Positions 1 to 10,100 of a stretch of 64,000 nucleotides of DNA are shown here, piece after piece. The number at the start of each line of letters is the position of its first letter. Position 1 is the first letter of the stretch. The translations under genes were made by a program, and so were the position numbers. The stretch comes from Wohlfahrtiimonas chitiniclastica DSM 18708 (lineage in GTDB: Bacteria; Pseudomonadota; Gammaproteobacteria; Cardiobacteriales; Wohlfahrtiimonadaceae), in assembly GCF_000375345.1 (NCBI RefSeq), contig NZ_AQXD01000001.1, forward strand, positions 388,600-452,599, given 5' to 3'. The notes under the pieces were generated by a model. The model had not been told where the DNA came from. It worked only from the letters and a program-made list of their open reading frames with translations, and did no database searches.

Positions 1-8
1 ATAGATTG

Positions 9-1685
9 ATGAAAACTTTATTTGTAAGCCCAATTGGACAAATCACCCATTTATATCCCATCACTTTTGCCTTGGTCAAAGCTTTGCGGGCAGAAGGTTT
101 AAAAGTCGGATACATCAAGCCCATCAGTCAAACCCATCATGACACAGCCGTGTTGTATAAATATGTTTTTGATGAAACAGCGCCCATTTCATTGAATATG
201 AATGAGGTGGAAGCCCTCATTTTAAAAGATGATTATGACACCATTTTAGAAAAGTCCATTGAACTTGTGGTGGATGCTCAGAAAAATCATGATGTTGTGG
301 TGATCGAAGGGGTGGAATTCAATGCACGTAATCCATTTACAGAAAAGCTCAACTTAGATTTAGCCTCAACCTTTCAATCGGGTGTGATTTTTGCAGGCAA
401 TGCTGGGCACAATTCTTTATGTGAAATCGGCGAGTATTTGAATCTCTACATTAAGCGCTTTGCGCCACTGAAAAATTGGATTGCCGGTTACATCGCCAAC
501 AAAATGGCGGATCAAGTGTTGACCACAGAAGAGATGGCGTGCCAAATCCTCACAGATCAAAGCATTGCTTGCCTTGGCTTGATTGAGGAGAATCCTGTGC
601 TCACGGATGTCAAAGATGTGGTGCGCTTCATTGAAGGACATTTACAATTACACTCTGTGATTGCCCATTTAAATGAGATGGTAGAGCATCCGATCACAAC
701 GCCGGCATTTTTCAAATATCGCCTCATGGAAAAAGCCCGTGAAGCCAATCAACGTATTGTATTACCAGAAGGTGATGAGCCGCGCACATTAAAAGCGGCC
801 TTGATTTGTCATGAACGTCAATTGGCGCAATGTGTGTTATTGGGCGAGCGTGCAAAAATTGAGGCCGTGGCAGCAAGTGAAGGTTTAACCTTGCCAGAGG
901 GCTTAGAGATTGTTGAACCACTCAATGTGTGTGATCAATATGTGGATACATTGGTGAAGCTCCGTCAGCACAAAGGCATGACCGAAGAGAAGGCACAAGC
1001 GCAGGTCAAAGACAGCGTGGTGCTTGGCACACTAATGTTGGCAAACGATGATGTCGATGGTTTGGTCTCTGGCGCTGTACACACAACAGCGGACACCATT
1101 CGCCCTGCGTTGCAATTGTTGGGCACAGATCAAAATTCCTCCATCGTCTCGAGCATCTTTTTTATGCTGATGCCAGAAGGTGCGCATGTGTACGGCGATT
1201 GTGCTGTGAACCCGAATCCAACGCCTGAACAGTTGGCCAATATTGCCATTCAATCGGCAAACTCTGCAAAAGCCTTTGACATTGAGCCACGGGTTGCTAT
1301 GATTTCGTACTCGACGGGAAGCTCAGGCTCAGGTGTGGATGTAGAAGCGGTGGCAGAAGCCACAAAAATCGCTCAAACACAAGCGCCCGATTTGATGATT
1401 GACGGACCGATCCAATTTGATGCAGCATATGTGCCATCTGTGGGTAAACAAAAGTTACCGAACAGTCCGGTTGCAGGGCGCGCCACGGTGTTTATTTTCC
1501 CTGATTTAAATACGGGCAATACCACCTATAAAGCGGTGCAGCGCAGTGCAAATCTCATCAGTATTGGTCCTGTTTTACAAGGATTGGCAAAACCTGTGAA
1601 TGATCTTTCTCGTGGTGCATTAGTGGAAGATATTGTCTACACAATTGCGATCACCGCAGTGCAGGCAGCACAACAGAAGAAGTAA
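9..1685 (+). CDS. pta: Phosphate acetyltransferase, short form
   Basis: Interconverts acetyl-CoA and acetyl phosphate in the cytoplasm, normally with acetate kinase. The C-terminal catalytic PTA/PTB domain (about residues 235-555) is well preserved, starting near the VLPEGDEPR motif. The N-terminal 200 residues resemble the P-loop-like domain of long Pta enzymes, but the glycine-rich nucleotide loop is not recognisable. The middle DRTGG domain of the roughly 714-residue E. coli enzyme seems absent, giving about 558 residues. The ATG at 9 is chosen over an adjacent TTG at 6. The frame is open to the window edge, so an upstream start cannot be excluded. Probably the first visible gene of a run with ratA and rnfH. 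Confidence 0.93.
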   Translation: MKTLFVSPIGQITHLYPITFALVKALRAEGLKVGYIKPISQTHHDTAVLYKYVFDETAPISLNMNEVEALILKDDYDTILEKSIELVVDAQKNHDVVVIEGVEFNARNPFTEKLNLDLASTFQSGVIFAGNAGHNSLCEIGEYLNLYIKRFAPLKNWIAGYIANKMADQVLTTEEMACQILTDQSIACLGLIEENPVLTDVKDVVRFIEGHLQLHSVIAHLNEMVEHPITTPAFFKYRLMEKAREANQRIVLPEGDEPRTLKAALICHERQLAQCVLLGERAKIEAVAASEGLTLPEGLEIVEPLNVCDQYVDTLVKLRQHKGMTEEKAQAQVKDSVVLGTLMLANDDVDGLVSGAVHTTADTIRPALQLLGTDQNSSIVSSIFFMLMPEGAHVYGDCAVNPNPTPEQLANIAIQSANSAKAFDIEPRVAMISYSTGSSGSGVDVEAVAEATKIAQTQAPDLMIDGPIQFDAAYVPSVGKQKLPNSPVAGRATVFIFPDLNTGNTTYKAVQRSANLISIGPVLQGLAKPVNDLSRGALVEDIVYTIAITAVQAAQQKK

Positions 1686-1697
1686 CAGGAGTTTTCT

Positions 1698-2135
1698 TTG
1701 CCAATTATTCGTAAAAGTAAAGTCGTGCCATATTCAGCAGCACAGATGTTTGATCTGGTCAATGATGTGGAAAAATACCCAGAATATCTGCCATGGTGCA
1801 AAACCGTGCGGATTTTACGCAACGCAACCACAGAGATGGATGTCTCTGTGGGGGTATTGATGGGGCCCGTGAATAAAACCTTCACCACGCGCAATCGTAT
1901 GGTGGATCATGAAAGCATTGAGATGTCATTGCTCAATGGGCCGTTTAAAAAACTCAATGGTGAGTGGCGCTTTGTTTCGATCAATGAGAATGAGTGCCGC
2001 ATTGAATTTGAGCTCGACTTTACCTTAGCCATCGGCTTATTGTCCGGGATGCTGAGTCCCATTTTTGAAAACATGTATGGCTCGATGATTAAAGCCTTTT
2101 CAGATCGTGCGAAGGTGATTTATGGCGAGCATTAA
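1698..2135 (+). CDS. ratA: RatA / coenzyme Q-binding START-domain protein
   Basis: Small START/SRPBCC-fold protein of the RatA/YfjG family, 145 residues. Members bind ubiquinone or assist respiratory ubiquinone use; E. coli RatA was also reported to inhibit ribosome subunit association. The whole protein is one domain, opening with the conserved segment VPYSAAQMFDLVNDVEKYP. Translation starts at TTG with an AGGAG site six bases upstream (1687-1691); no ATG fits as well. It lies 12 bases after pta and overlaps rnfH by 14 bases, the usual ratA-rnfH coupling. Confidence 0.93.
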   Translation: MPIIRKSKVVPYSAAQMFDLVNDVEKYPEYLPWCKTVRILRNATTEMDVSVGVLMGPVNKTFTTRNRMVDHESIEMSLLNGPFKKLNGEWRFVSINENECRIEFELDFTLAIGLLSGMLSPIFENMYGSMIKAFSDRAKVIYGEH

Positions 2136-2418
2136 AATTGAGTATGTGCTTGCTTTGCCAGAGATGCAGTCGCAAGAGTATCAAATCTTGAATGAAGGGA
2201 CGACATTAGGTGCCGCCTTGCCATATTTTGCATTAGATCAAAAGGCAAAAGCATTGATTGAAACGCCAGTGTATGGGATTTTTAATCAGATCGTGGATTT
2301 AGATTATGTTCTGCAAGCAGGCGATCGCATTGAAGTGTATCGCCCATTGCAGATTGATCCGAAAACAGCCCGTAAGATTAGGGCAGAGCGCAAAAAGCGT
2401 CTTAACTCAACGAAGTAA
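2122..2418 (+). CDS. rnfH: RnfH/RatB family ubiquitin-like protein
   Basis: A 98-residue protein of the RnfH family (beta-grasp, ubiquitin-like fold), whose precise biochemical role is unsettled. The family pattern is visible: an N-terminal beta strand ([10 protein letters not shown]), a central VYGIFNQ segment and the C-terminal [15 protein letters not shown] motif followed by a basic tail ([10 protein letters not shown]). Its start lies inside the end of ratA, so the two are translationally coupled. Its last 17 bases overlap the end of the convergent trmL gene, leaving no room for a separate terminator. Confidence 0.92.
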   Translation: MASIKIEYVLALPEMQSQEYQILNEGTTLGAALPYFALDQKAKALIETPVYGIFNQIVDLDYVLQAGDRIEVYRPLQIDPKTARKIRAERKKRLNSTK

Positions 2419-2872
2419 AATCGAGCTGACGCCAAGCTTCATAAATGGAGATGGCAACGCTATTAGATAAATTGAGACTTCTGCCATTGCCGCTCATCGG
2501 TAAGCGGCAGAGGGTTTCATGCGGACGGCTCTCTAAAAAACTCATGGGCAAGCCACGGGTTTCAGGGCCAAAGATTAAGGCGTCATTGTCTGAAAACTTC
2601 ACATCAAAAAATGAACGCGTACCTTTTGTGGTCATTGCATAAGCATTGTTTGGCTGAATGAAGGCTAAGCACTCATCTAAGCTGTCCCATGTTTTAAGAT
2701 CTGCCCATTCATGGTAATCAAGACCCGCGCGGCGCAGTGCTTTGTCTTCAAGCTCAAAGCCTAAAGGTTTAATTAAATGAAGTTTTGCCCCAGTATTGGC
2801 GCACAAACGGATGATGTTGCCTGTATTCGGTGGAATCTCAGGCTCAAATAAAATGATGGATAAACGACTCAT
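2402..2872 (-). CDS. trmL: tRNA (cytidine/uridine-34-2'-O)-methyltransferase
   Basis: SPOUT-class methyltransferase that 2'-O-methylates the wobble base of tRNA-Leu isoacceptors using S-adenosylmethionine. The 156-residue protein has the family's start ([22 protein letters not shown]), the internal FGPETRGLP loop and the C-terminal knot segment [17 protein letters not shown]. Length matches E. coli TrmL (157). It is the last gene of a minus-strand run pyrG, lipoprotein, trmL, with only two bases separating it from the lipoprotein gene. Confidence 0.95.
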   Translation of the reverse strand: MSRLSIILFEPEIPPNTGNIIRLCANTGAKLHLIKPLGFELEDKALRRAGLDYHEWADLKTWDSLDECLAFIQPNNAYAMTTKGTRSFFDVKFSDNDALIFGPETRGLPMSFLESRPHETLCRLPMSGNGRSLNLSNSVAISIYEAWRQLDFTSLS

Positions 2873-2874
2873 TA

Positions 2875-3252
2875 TTATGACTTATGTTTTGCGCAACCTC
2901 GATAGGTTTGCTGATTGATTTTTGCGGTGGCTGTGTGGGTAAACTCTTTACCTGCAACCGTACATGCTTCTTCTTTAAGGACAATGCTTGCTTGTTTATT
3001 GTCAGATACTAAAGTGGTTTTGTGGCCTTTTTCAGTGACTGACCAACCCATCATACGGCCTTCATAACGCCCGGGAAAAGAGCCATGGAAACGCTCACCA
3101 TTGATGCTGATGTGCCATTCAGGTCCACGGCCTTCCATCTCCCAAAGGGTTTTTAAGGCCTCGGAATCCACTGTAGAAGGCGGTGCTTTACTCTGTGTGG
3201 CACAGCCCGCTAAACAAATGATCGCCAGTGTGATTCCGAAGGGTTTAAACAT
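2875..3252 (-). CDS. Small lipoprotein of unknown function
   Basis: A 125-residue predicted lipoprotein. The N-terminus has a short hydrophobic segment and a clean lipobox LAGC with the lipidated Cys at residue 17, followed by a polar linker. The rest carries two further cysteines (EEACTV and RGCAKH), which could form a disulfide in the periplasm. The repeated short beta-like segments and the ending YRGCAKH resemble COG3650-type envelope proteins, but I cannot assign a function. It sits between pyrG and trmL on the same strand with gaps of 15 and 2 bases, so it is probably co-transcribed. Confidence 0.8.
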   Translation of the reverse strand: MFKPFGITLAIICLAGCATQSKAPPSTVDSEALKTLWEMEGRGPEWHISINGERFHGSFPGRYEGRMMGWSVTEKGHKTTLVSDNKQASIVLKEEACTVAGKEFTHTATAKINQQTYRGCAKHKS

Positions 3253-3267
3253 AAAAAGTCCTATGAA

Positions 3268-4917
3268 TTAGTGTGATGCCTTATTGTGATGCTTAACAGC
3301 TGCTTCAATGAAGCTGTTGAACAATGGATGGCCATCACGTGGGCTTGAGTTGAATTCAGGATGTGCTTGACATGCGATGAACCAAGGATGCTCAGGGATC
3401 TCGATGAATTCAGCCAATTCTTTATCTTTAGACCAACCAGCAAAACGAAGGCCTGCTTGTTTTAACACATTGAGATAATCATTGTTGAATTCATAACGGT
3501 GTCTGTGGCGCTCAGAGATCTCATCTTTTTGATAGATGCTGTACACTTTTGAATCTTGCTCTAACACACACGTTTGCGCACCTAAACGCATGGTGCCACC
3601 GATGTCAGATTTAGCAGTTCTGTGTTCAGTTTGGCCAGCAGCATTGGTGAATTCCGTGATTAAACCAATCACAGGATGCGGCGTATCTGAACGGATTTCT
3701 GTGCTGTTTGCATCTGTTAAACCAGCCACATTACGTGCATATTCAATCACCGCCATTTGCATGCCTAAGCAGATGCCTAAATAAGGCACTTTATTTTCAC
3801 GGGCATAACGCACAGCTTTGATCTTACCTTCTGTACCGCGTGAACCAAAACCGCCGGGCACTAAGATGGCATCAATGTTTTCAAAGTATTGTGCCAATTG
3901 CTCATCATTTTCAGCCGTCTCTAATGTTTCAGAGTCTAAATACTGAATGTTGACTTTGACTGAGTTTTGAATGCCTGCATGGAACAATGCTTCATTGACA
4001 GATTTATAAGCATCCGCCAATTCAATGTATTTACCCACCATGAGCACATTAATTTGTGCCGTTGGGGCCAAGATTTTCTCAACCACATGATCCCATTCAG
4101 ATAAATCTGCCGCTGGTGCAGACAGTTTTAAATAATCTAAAACGATGCGATCTAAGCCTTCTTCATGCAAAATGCGTGGCAATTCATAAATGGTGCGCGC
4201 ATCTAAACATTGAATCACGGCATCTTTAGAAACGTTCGTAAAGAGGGCAATCTTGCTTCTTTCATCTTCAGGAATGGGGGCTTCAGAGCGACAGATCAAA
4301 ATGTCTGGTTGAATACCAATGGAGCGCAGCTCTTTAACAGAATGTTGTGTGGGCTTAGTTTTAAGCTCGCCAGAGGCACGCAAATAAGGCACCAATGTTA
4401 AGTGCATGAATAAGGATTGATCACGACCCAATTCAGAGCGCAATTGACGAATCGCTTCTAAGAAAGGTAAAGATTCGATGTCACCTACGGTGCCGCCAAT
4501 TTCGATCAAGGCAATATCAGCATCACCTGCCGCTTGACGAATACAGGTTTTGATTTCGTTGGTGATGTGTGGAATCACTTGCACAGTGCCACCTAAGTAG
4601 TCACCACGGCGTTCGCGTTGGATCACATTTAAATACACACGACCTGCACTGACACTGTTTTTGCGCGTCGCAGTCATGCGAATGAAGCGCTCATAGTGAC
4701 CGAGGTCTAAGTCAGTTTCTGCGCCATCTTCTGTCACATAAACTTCACCATGTTGAAATGGGCTCATTGTTCCAGGATCCACGTTGATGTATGGATCCAA
4801 TTTCATCATGGTTACTTTAAGTTTGCGCGATTCTAAAATAGCGCCAAGAGAGGCAGCAGCAATGCCTTTACCGAGTGATGAAACAACACCACCAGTCACA
4901 AAGATAAAACGAGTCAT
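3268..4917 (-). CDS. pyrG: CTP synthase
   Basis: Makes CTP from UTP, ATP and glutamine, the last step of pyrimidine nucleotide synthesis. The 549-residue protein shows both halves: the N-terminal synthetase domain with [13 protein letters not shown] at residues 7-19, and a C-terminal class I glutamine amidotransferase with the nucleophile Cys in GICLGMQ and the His of the HPEF segment near the end. Length matches E. coli PyrG (545). It is the first gene of the pyrG-lipoprotein-trmL run. The region upstream (4918-5113) separates it from a divergent SDR gene. Confidence 0.98.
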   Translation of the reverse strand: MTRFIFVTGGVVSSLGKGIAAASLGAILESRKLKVTMMKLDPYINVDPGTMSPFQHGEVYVTEDGAETDLDLGHYERFIRMTATRKNSVSAGRVYLNVIQRERRGDYLGGTVQVIPHITNEIKTCIRQAAGDADIALIEIGGTVGDIESLPFLEAIRQLRSELGRDQSLFMHLTLVPYLRASGELKTKPTQHSVKELRSIGIQPDILICRSEAPIPEDERSKIALFTNVSKDAVIQCLDARTIYELPRILHEEGLDRIVLDYLKLSAPAADLSEWDHVVEKILAPTAQINVLMVGKYIELADAYKSVNEALFHAGIQNSVKVNIQYLDSETLETAENDEQLAQYFENIDAILVPGGFGSRGTEGKIKAVRYARENKVPYLGICLGMQMAVIEYARNVAGLTDANSTEIRSDTPHPVIGLITEFTNAAGQTEHRTAKSDIGGTMRLGAQTCVLEQDSKVYSIYQKDEISERHRHRYEFNNDYLNVLKQAGLRFAGWSKDKELAEFIEIPEHPWFIACQAHPEFNSSPRDGHPLFNSFIEAAVKHHNKASH

Positions 4918-5113
4918 GAAATAGTTCCTGATTTGGATAAAAATGTATATATATCAGGGATTGCATTGTACTATACCCCCGCCGATTTTGCGATAGACAA
5001 TTGAGAGAAATTTATACGAATTGCTGATTGACTGTGCAATTGATCCGCAATACACCGGACGGCATGCGTTGAAGTTGTGTATAATTCGCCCTTTGAATTG
5101 ATGAGTACATGGC

Positions 5114-5935
5114 ATGAAAAAAATTTCTGTGGTGGGTTTAGGTTGGTTAGGATTGCCCTTAGCGCAAGCATTATTGGCAAATGGGCATCAGGTGCAAGGT
5201 TCAAAGAGCTCAAGTGAAGGGGTAGAACAGGCCCAAAGTGAAGGTGTTGAGTGTCAATTGTTCAACACAACCCTTGATTTTTCATTGCGCAATCCTAAGG
5301 TTAAATCTCTCTTCAGTGTTGATACACTCGTGCTCACGTTGCCGCCAACGGGGCATCATGGGCATGCAAAATATCCAATGATTATGGCAGCTTTGGCAAA
5401 AACAGCTGAATATTGCGGCGCAAAACAGATCATCTTTACAAGCTCAACATCTGTGTATGGTCAATATATGGATGTGGTCAATGAATTTTCCATGACATTA
5501 CCCATCACAGAGTCCGCCAAAGCTGTTTTAAAGGCAGAGCAAGCCATTTTAGCGGCCGTCAAAATTCCCGTCACCATTGTGCGTTTAGGGGGATTATTAG
5601 GCGGTGAACGTACGCCAATGGCATGGATGGCGCGTAAAAATACGTTTGATCGTCCGCATCAATGTGTCAATTTAGTGGATCGCAAAGATGCCGTTGCCGC
5701 CATTTGTGCCATCATTGAGGCTGAGCCGAATCGTGCCATTTATAATGTGGTCTCTCCAATTCATCCGACACGTTATGAGTATTATACGCGCATTGCCGTG
5801 GATCATCGCTTACCATTGCCAACGTTTACGGAAGAGGCACATCATGGCTTGATGAGCAAAGCGCCTTATGTGGATGGGCAGCGCATTTGTCAGGCGCTGC
5901 CATTTAATTATCAGTACTCGATTTATCCTGCCTAA
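5114..5935 (+). CDS. NAD(P)-dependent SDR/epimerase-like protein (YeeZ type)
   Basis: A 273-residue Rossmann-fold protein of the atypical/extended short-chain dehydrogenase group, similar in style to E. coli YeeZ. The dinucleotide-binding loop GLGWLG is at residues 8-13. The TSSTSVYG segment typical of nucleoside-sugar epimerase-like SDRs follows in mid-sequence, and IVRLGGLLGG later. Its substrate is not known and cannot be read from context. Divergent from pyrG. A TATAAT hexamer at 5080-5085 may serve as its -10 element, but no good -35 is seen. Confidence 0.85.
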   Translation: MKKISVVGLGWLGLPLAQALLANGHQVQGSKSSSEGVEQAQSEGVECQLFNTTLDFSLRNPKVKSLFSVDTLVLTLPPTGHHGHAKYPMIMAALAKTAEYCGAKQIIFTSSTSVYGQYMDVVNEFSMTLPITESAKAVLKAEQAILAAVKIPVTIVRLGGLLGGERTPMAWMARKNTFDRPHQCVNLVDRKDAVAAICAIIEAEPNRAIYNVVSPIHPTRYEYYTRIAVDHRLPLPTFTEEAHHGLMSKAPYVDGQRICQALPFNYQYSIYPA

Positions 5936-5939
5936 TGGA

Positions 5940-6119
5940 TCAATGATGATGGGCGCGCGCTTCGATGGACAATTGGCGAATCATGTGCTCAAAATCTGAA
6001 TGGCGTTCGCGATTTTGATGGGCAATTGTGGCATATAGGCACACAATTGTGATCAACATCGCGATCATAATCTTTTCCGGCAGTGTCAGTGTGTGTAATT
6101 TTTGCATGGCCATACTCAT
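5940..6119 (-). CDS. Small single-TM membrane protein, hypothetical
   Basis: Possible 59-residue protein: a short amphipathic start, one clear transmembrane helix (about residues 14-34, hydrophobic run MIAMLITIVCLYATIA) and a charged tail ending in ARAHHH. The frame also continues upstream to 6158; the Met-Ser-Met start at 6119 was chosen because the extension is AT-rich and unlike coding sequence, but the ribosome site is weak either way. It ends four bases from the convergent SDR gene. Coding status is uncertain and function unknown. Confidence 0.45.
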   Translation of the reverse strand: MSMAMQKLHTLTLPEKIMIAMLITIVCLYATIAHQNRERHSDFEHMIRQLSIEARAHHH

Positions 6120-6250
6120 CAACTTTACATAAATATAATATATGACTTCATTATACATACAAATTTACAATAAATAACACATTGCGTGAATTATTTATTA
6201 ATTAACTGAAAAATATAGAAAAAATATTTAAAATCAATGATTGAATTGCA

Positions 6251-7162
6251 TCAGTGTTGGTTTTTGTCAAGCTCGGTGAATTCATTTTCTAAATGGTCTA
6301 GGAAACTGCGCACTGCTGGAATCACACCGCGGCGCGATGGATACACCGCATGCACCACTTCATCTTCAAAGCGCCAGTTTGGCAACAATTGCACCAATTG
6401 ACCCGCCGCCAGCTCTTCTTGAATGATCATTGCAGGCAGTTTGACGGCACCAATGCCATTGACGGCGGCTTTTTTCAATAAAGAGAGATCTGTGGTCATG
6501 AATTTAGGCGTGAAGGGAATGAGGGTAGAAACATTGTGGTTGTCTAACAGTTCCCATTGATTGCGATCCCGATATTGACTGTGCACCATTGATGGATAAC
6601 GAAAGAGATCTTTTGGGTGGTTGATCACGCCGATCTCTTCGATGAGATCGGGGCTGGCCACCAATAATTGTTGGCGCATGCTTAAGCGCTTCATGACATA
6701 TTCACTGTCTTTAAAAGGTGGGGTTGAGACCCTTAAAGCGATGTCAATGCCTTCATGTACCAGATCAATGCGTCGGTTGGTGGCATCGACAATCATGTCC
6801 ACTTCTGGATTGTTCTTTAAAAAGCTTGTGATCATCTCTTCCACAGAAAGATGCAGCAATGTGATGGGGCAGGTGATGCGGATCAATCCGCGTGGCTTTG
6901 CTTGGGCTTCCATGATGGAGGCTTGGGCAATTTCTGCTTTATCGAGCATCGATTGACAGTGGGCGTAATAGGTTTGCCCAATGTCTGTGACAGAAAAATG
7001 GCGCGTGGTGCGATGAATGAGGCGCACGCCTAACTCCTCTTCTAAAGCAGCCAAATGACGGCTGAGTTTAGACTTAGGCACGCGCAAATGTTTACTCGCC
7101 TCGCTAATGCCGCCATGTTCTACGATTTTGGCAAAATAATATAGCTGGTTGAGGTCTATCAT
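6251..7162 (-). CDS. LysR family transcriptional regulator
   Basis: A 303-residue LTTR: winged helix-turn-helix in the first 60 residues (LNQLYYFAKIVEHGGISEASKHLRV is the start of the domain, read in pieces) followed by the periplasmic-binding-like effector domain from about residue 90. Members of this subgroup (AaeR/DmlR-like) usually control a neighbouring gene, but here the gene starts 16 bases after the dnaE stop on the same strand, so no divergent target is obvious. It may be partly transcribed from dnaE. Effector unknown. Confidence 0.9.
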   Translation of the reverse strand: MIDLNQLYYFAKIVEHGGISEASKHLRVPKSKLSRHLAALEEELGVRLIHRTTRHFSVTDIGQTYYAHCQSMLDKAEIAQASIMEAQAKPRGLIRITCPITLLHLSVEEMITSFLKNNPEVDMIVDATNRRIDLVHEGIDIALRVSTPPFKDSEYVMKRLSMRQQLLVASPDLIEEIGVINHPKDLFRYPSMVHSQYRDRNQWELLDNHNVSTLIPFTPKFMTTDLSLLKKAAVNGIGAVKLPAMIIQEELAAGQLVQLLPNWRFEDEVVHAVYPSRRGVIPAVRSFLDHLENEFTELDKNQH

Positions 7163-7178
7163 TGACGCGTGATCCTAT

Positions 7179-10100
7179 TTAATACTTAACTTTAACAGAG
7201 ACATCATGGAACGCACGGGTGACATTTTCCAATAAATCATCACTGAGGCGCACTGTCCAAGAGGGTCCTAATTTTATCAAGATATTGGCGTCATGGTTTT
7301 GAAATTTTAAATAAATGGGTTTGCCTTCTGCCGCTCTAAAATTAGCCACCGTTTCGATCAGTTGTTCGATGCGTGCCACATCAATGGAGGTTTTATTGTG
7401 CAAAATCAAGGCGCGCGCCATTGTATTTCTCGTGCTTTCAATCGTTTCGATGCTCAATGGGCGAGTGCGCATGCCATTGTTGAATTCATCCCACATTAAA
7501 GAGCCTTTGACCACTAAGATGCTTTTTGTCGATAAGGGCTCATTTAAATTTTCTAAATGCTCATCATAAAGACGCAGTTCCATGCGTCCTGTGCGGTCAT
7601 CTAAAGTGACAAATGTCATCTTTTGACCCTTTTGATTGATTTTTGTGCGCATTTGAATCACGATGCCAGCAATGGTGCATTCAGGCTCAGCAGCGCGCGC
7701 GACACGGTAACCGGGCTGCGTCATAGTGAGCACTTCACCGATGGAGTGGCTCGTGATGGCTTTGATCTCATGGCGGTAGCGGTTGATGGGGTGTGTGGTG
7801 AGATAAAAGCCTAAGGTGGCACTTTCATGCTCGAGTAACATGCGTTCAGACCATGCATCACCACGTTTGAGCGGTGTTGTGATGGTCACAGTACTGCCTG
7901 CATCATCGCCAAATAAACCAAAGAGATCTTCTTGCCCTGAATTTTGATTGCGGTGATGCTGCTCTGCTGAATGAATGGCATCCGGCAAGGTTTCTAAAAG
8001 ATCGGCACGGAATTGACAGCGCGCCTCCACTGATTGAACGGCAGGATCTAAACCATCTAATGCGCCTGCTTTGATCAAAGTTTCCACAACGCGGCGATTC
8101 ATTTTGGATAAATCAATGCGGCGACAAAAATCAAACAGATCCACAAAGCGACCATTGTTTTGTCTTTCATCAATGGCTTGTAATGCAGCCGCTTCACCGA
8201 CGCCCTTAATGGCGCCAAGGCCATAGATGATCTCGCCTTTGTCGCTGACGGTGAATTTATAATGGGAGCGATTGACATCTGGCGGTAAAATTTTGAGCCC
8301 CATGTCTTCGCACTCTTCAATGAAGGTCACCACTTTTTCGGTGTTGTCCATGTCAGAAGATAAAACAGCCGCCATGAATTCAGCGGGATAATGGGCTTTG
8401 AGATACGCCGTTTGATAAGAGACCAACGCATACGCAGCAGAGTGGGATTTGTTAAAGCCGTAGCCTGCGAATTTTTCCATCAAATCAAAGAGGGCACCGG
8501 CTTTTTCTTTATCAAAGCCCAATTCTTCTGCCCCTTGCATGAATAATCCACGCTGTTTTTCCATCTCTTCAGGCAATTTTTTACCCATCGCACGGCGCAA
8601 TAAATCCGCGCCGCCTAAGGTGTAATTACCGATGACTTGGGAAATCTGCATCACTTGCTCTTGATACACGATGACGCCATAAGTGGGCGCAAGGACTGTT
8701 TCAAGCTCAGGGAAGGGATATTCAATTTCTGCGCGACCATGTTTACGGTTGATGAAGTCCTCCACCATGCCAGATTCTAGCGGGCCCGGTCTAAAGAGCG
8801 CCACAAGAGCGATGATGTCCTCAAAGGTATCGGGCTGTAAACGACGGATCAAATCCTTCATGCCGCGGGATTCTAGCTGGAAAACGGCGGTTGTTTTACA
8901 GGATTTTAAAAGATCAAAGGCCGCTTTATCATCCAGCGGAATGTCGAGAATGTTGATCTCAAGGCCATGAGTTTTTTGGATGTTCTGAATGGCCCAGTTG
9001 ATGATGGTGAGCGTACGTAATCCCAAGAAGTCAAACTTCACAAGCCCAGCCGATTCCACATCACTTTTATCATATTGTGCCACCAAAGCTTCACTGCCTT
9101 CTTCACAGTATAAAGGTGAGAAGTCAGTGATGGTGGTGGGGGAAATCACAACGCCACCGGCGTGGCGCCCAACGGATTTGGTCAAGCCTTCTAATTGTTT
9201 GGCATAATCAATGAGTTCTTTAACTTCTTCATCTTTTTCATAAAGATCATGGAGTTCAGGCTCTTGCATTAAGGCCTTATCTAAAGTGATGCCAAGATCA
9301 AAAGGAATGAGTTTAGCAATGCGATCCACAAAACCATAAGGATGGCCAAGGGCGCGCCCCACATCACGAATCACCGCTTTTGCTGCCATGGTGCCATGCG
9401 TGGCAATTTGGGAGACGGCATCGCGGCCATATTTTTCTGCCACATATTCAATCACGCGGTCGCGGCCTTCCATACAAAAGTCCACGTCAAAGTCCGGCAT
9501 TGAAACACGTTCAGGATTCAAGAAACGCTCAAAGAGTAAATCATAAGGGAGTGGATCTAAATCTGTGATTTTCAGTGCCCATGCCACCAATGAGCCTGCA
9601 CCTGAACCACGGCCGGGTCCCACAGGAATGTCATGATCTTTTGACCATTGAATGAAGTCCGCAACGATTAAGAAGTAACCTGGGAAACCCATGTTGATGA
9701 TCACATCGAGCTCAATTTTAAGGCGCTCTTCATAGGCTTTTTGTTGTGGGTGATTCTCCCCAATGCGGTATTTAAGCCCTTCATAGGAAAGATGACGGAA
9801 ATAATCATCCATTGTCATGCCTTCAGGCACGGGGAAATTGGGCAAACAAGGCTTCCCTAAAGAGAGCTCAACGGTGCAGCGTTTGGCGATCTCCACTGTA
9901 TTTTCAATGGCTTCAGGGATGTCTGAAAAGAGCGCGATCATCTCTTCAGGGGACTTTAAATATTGCTCAGGGCTGTATAAACGGGGGCGTTTATTGTCAG
10001 AGATGACATTGCCAGCTTGGATACACGTGCGGATTTCATGTGCATCAAAGTCACTTTTATGTAAAAAGCGCACATTATTCACGGCTACAAGCGGCAATTG

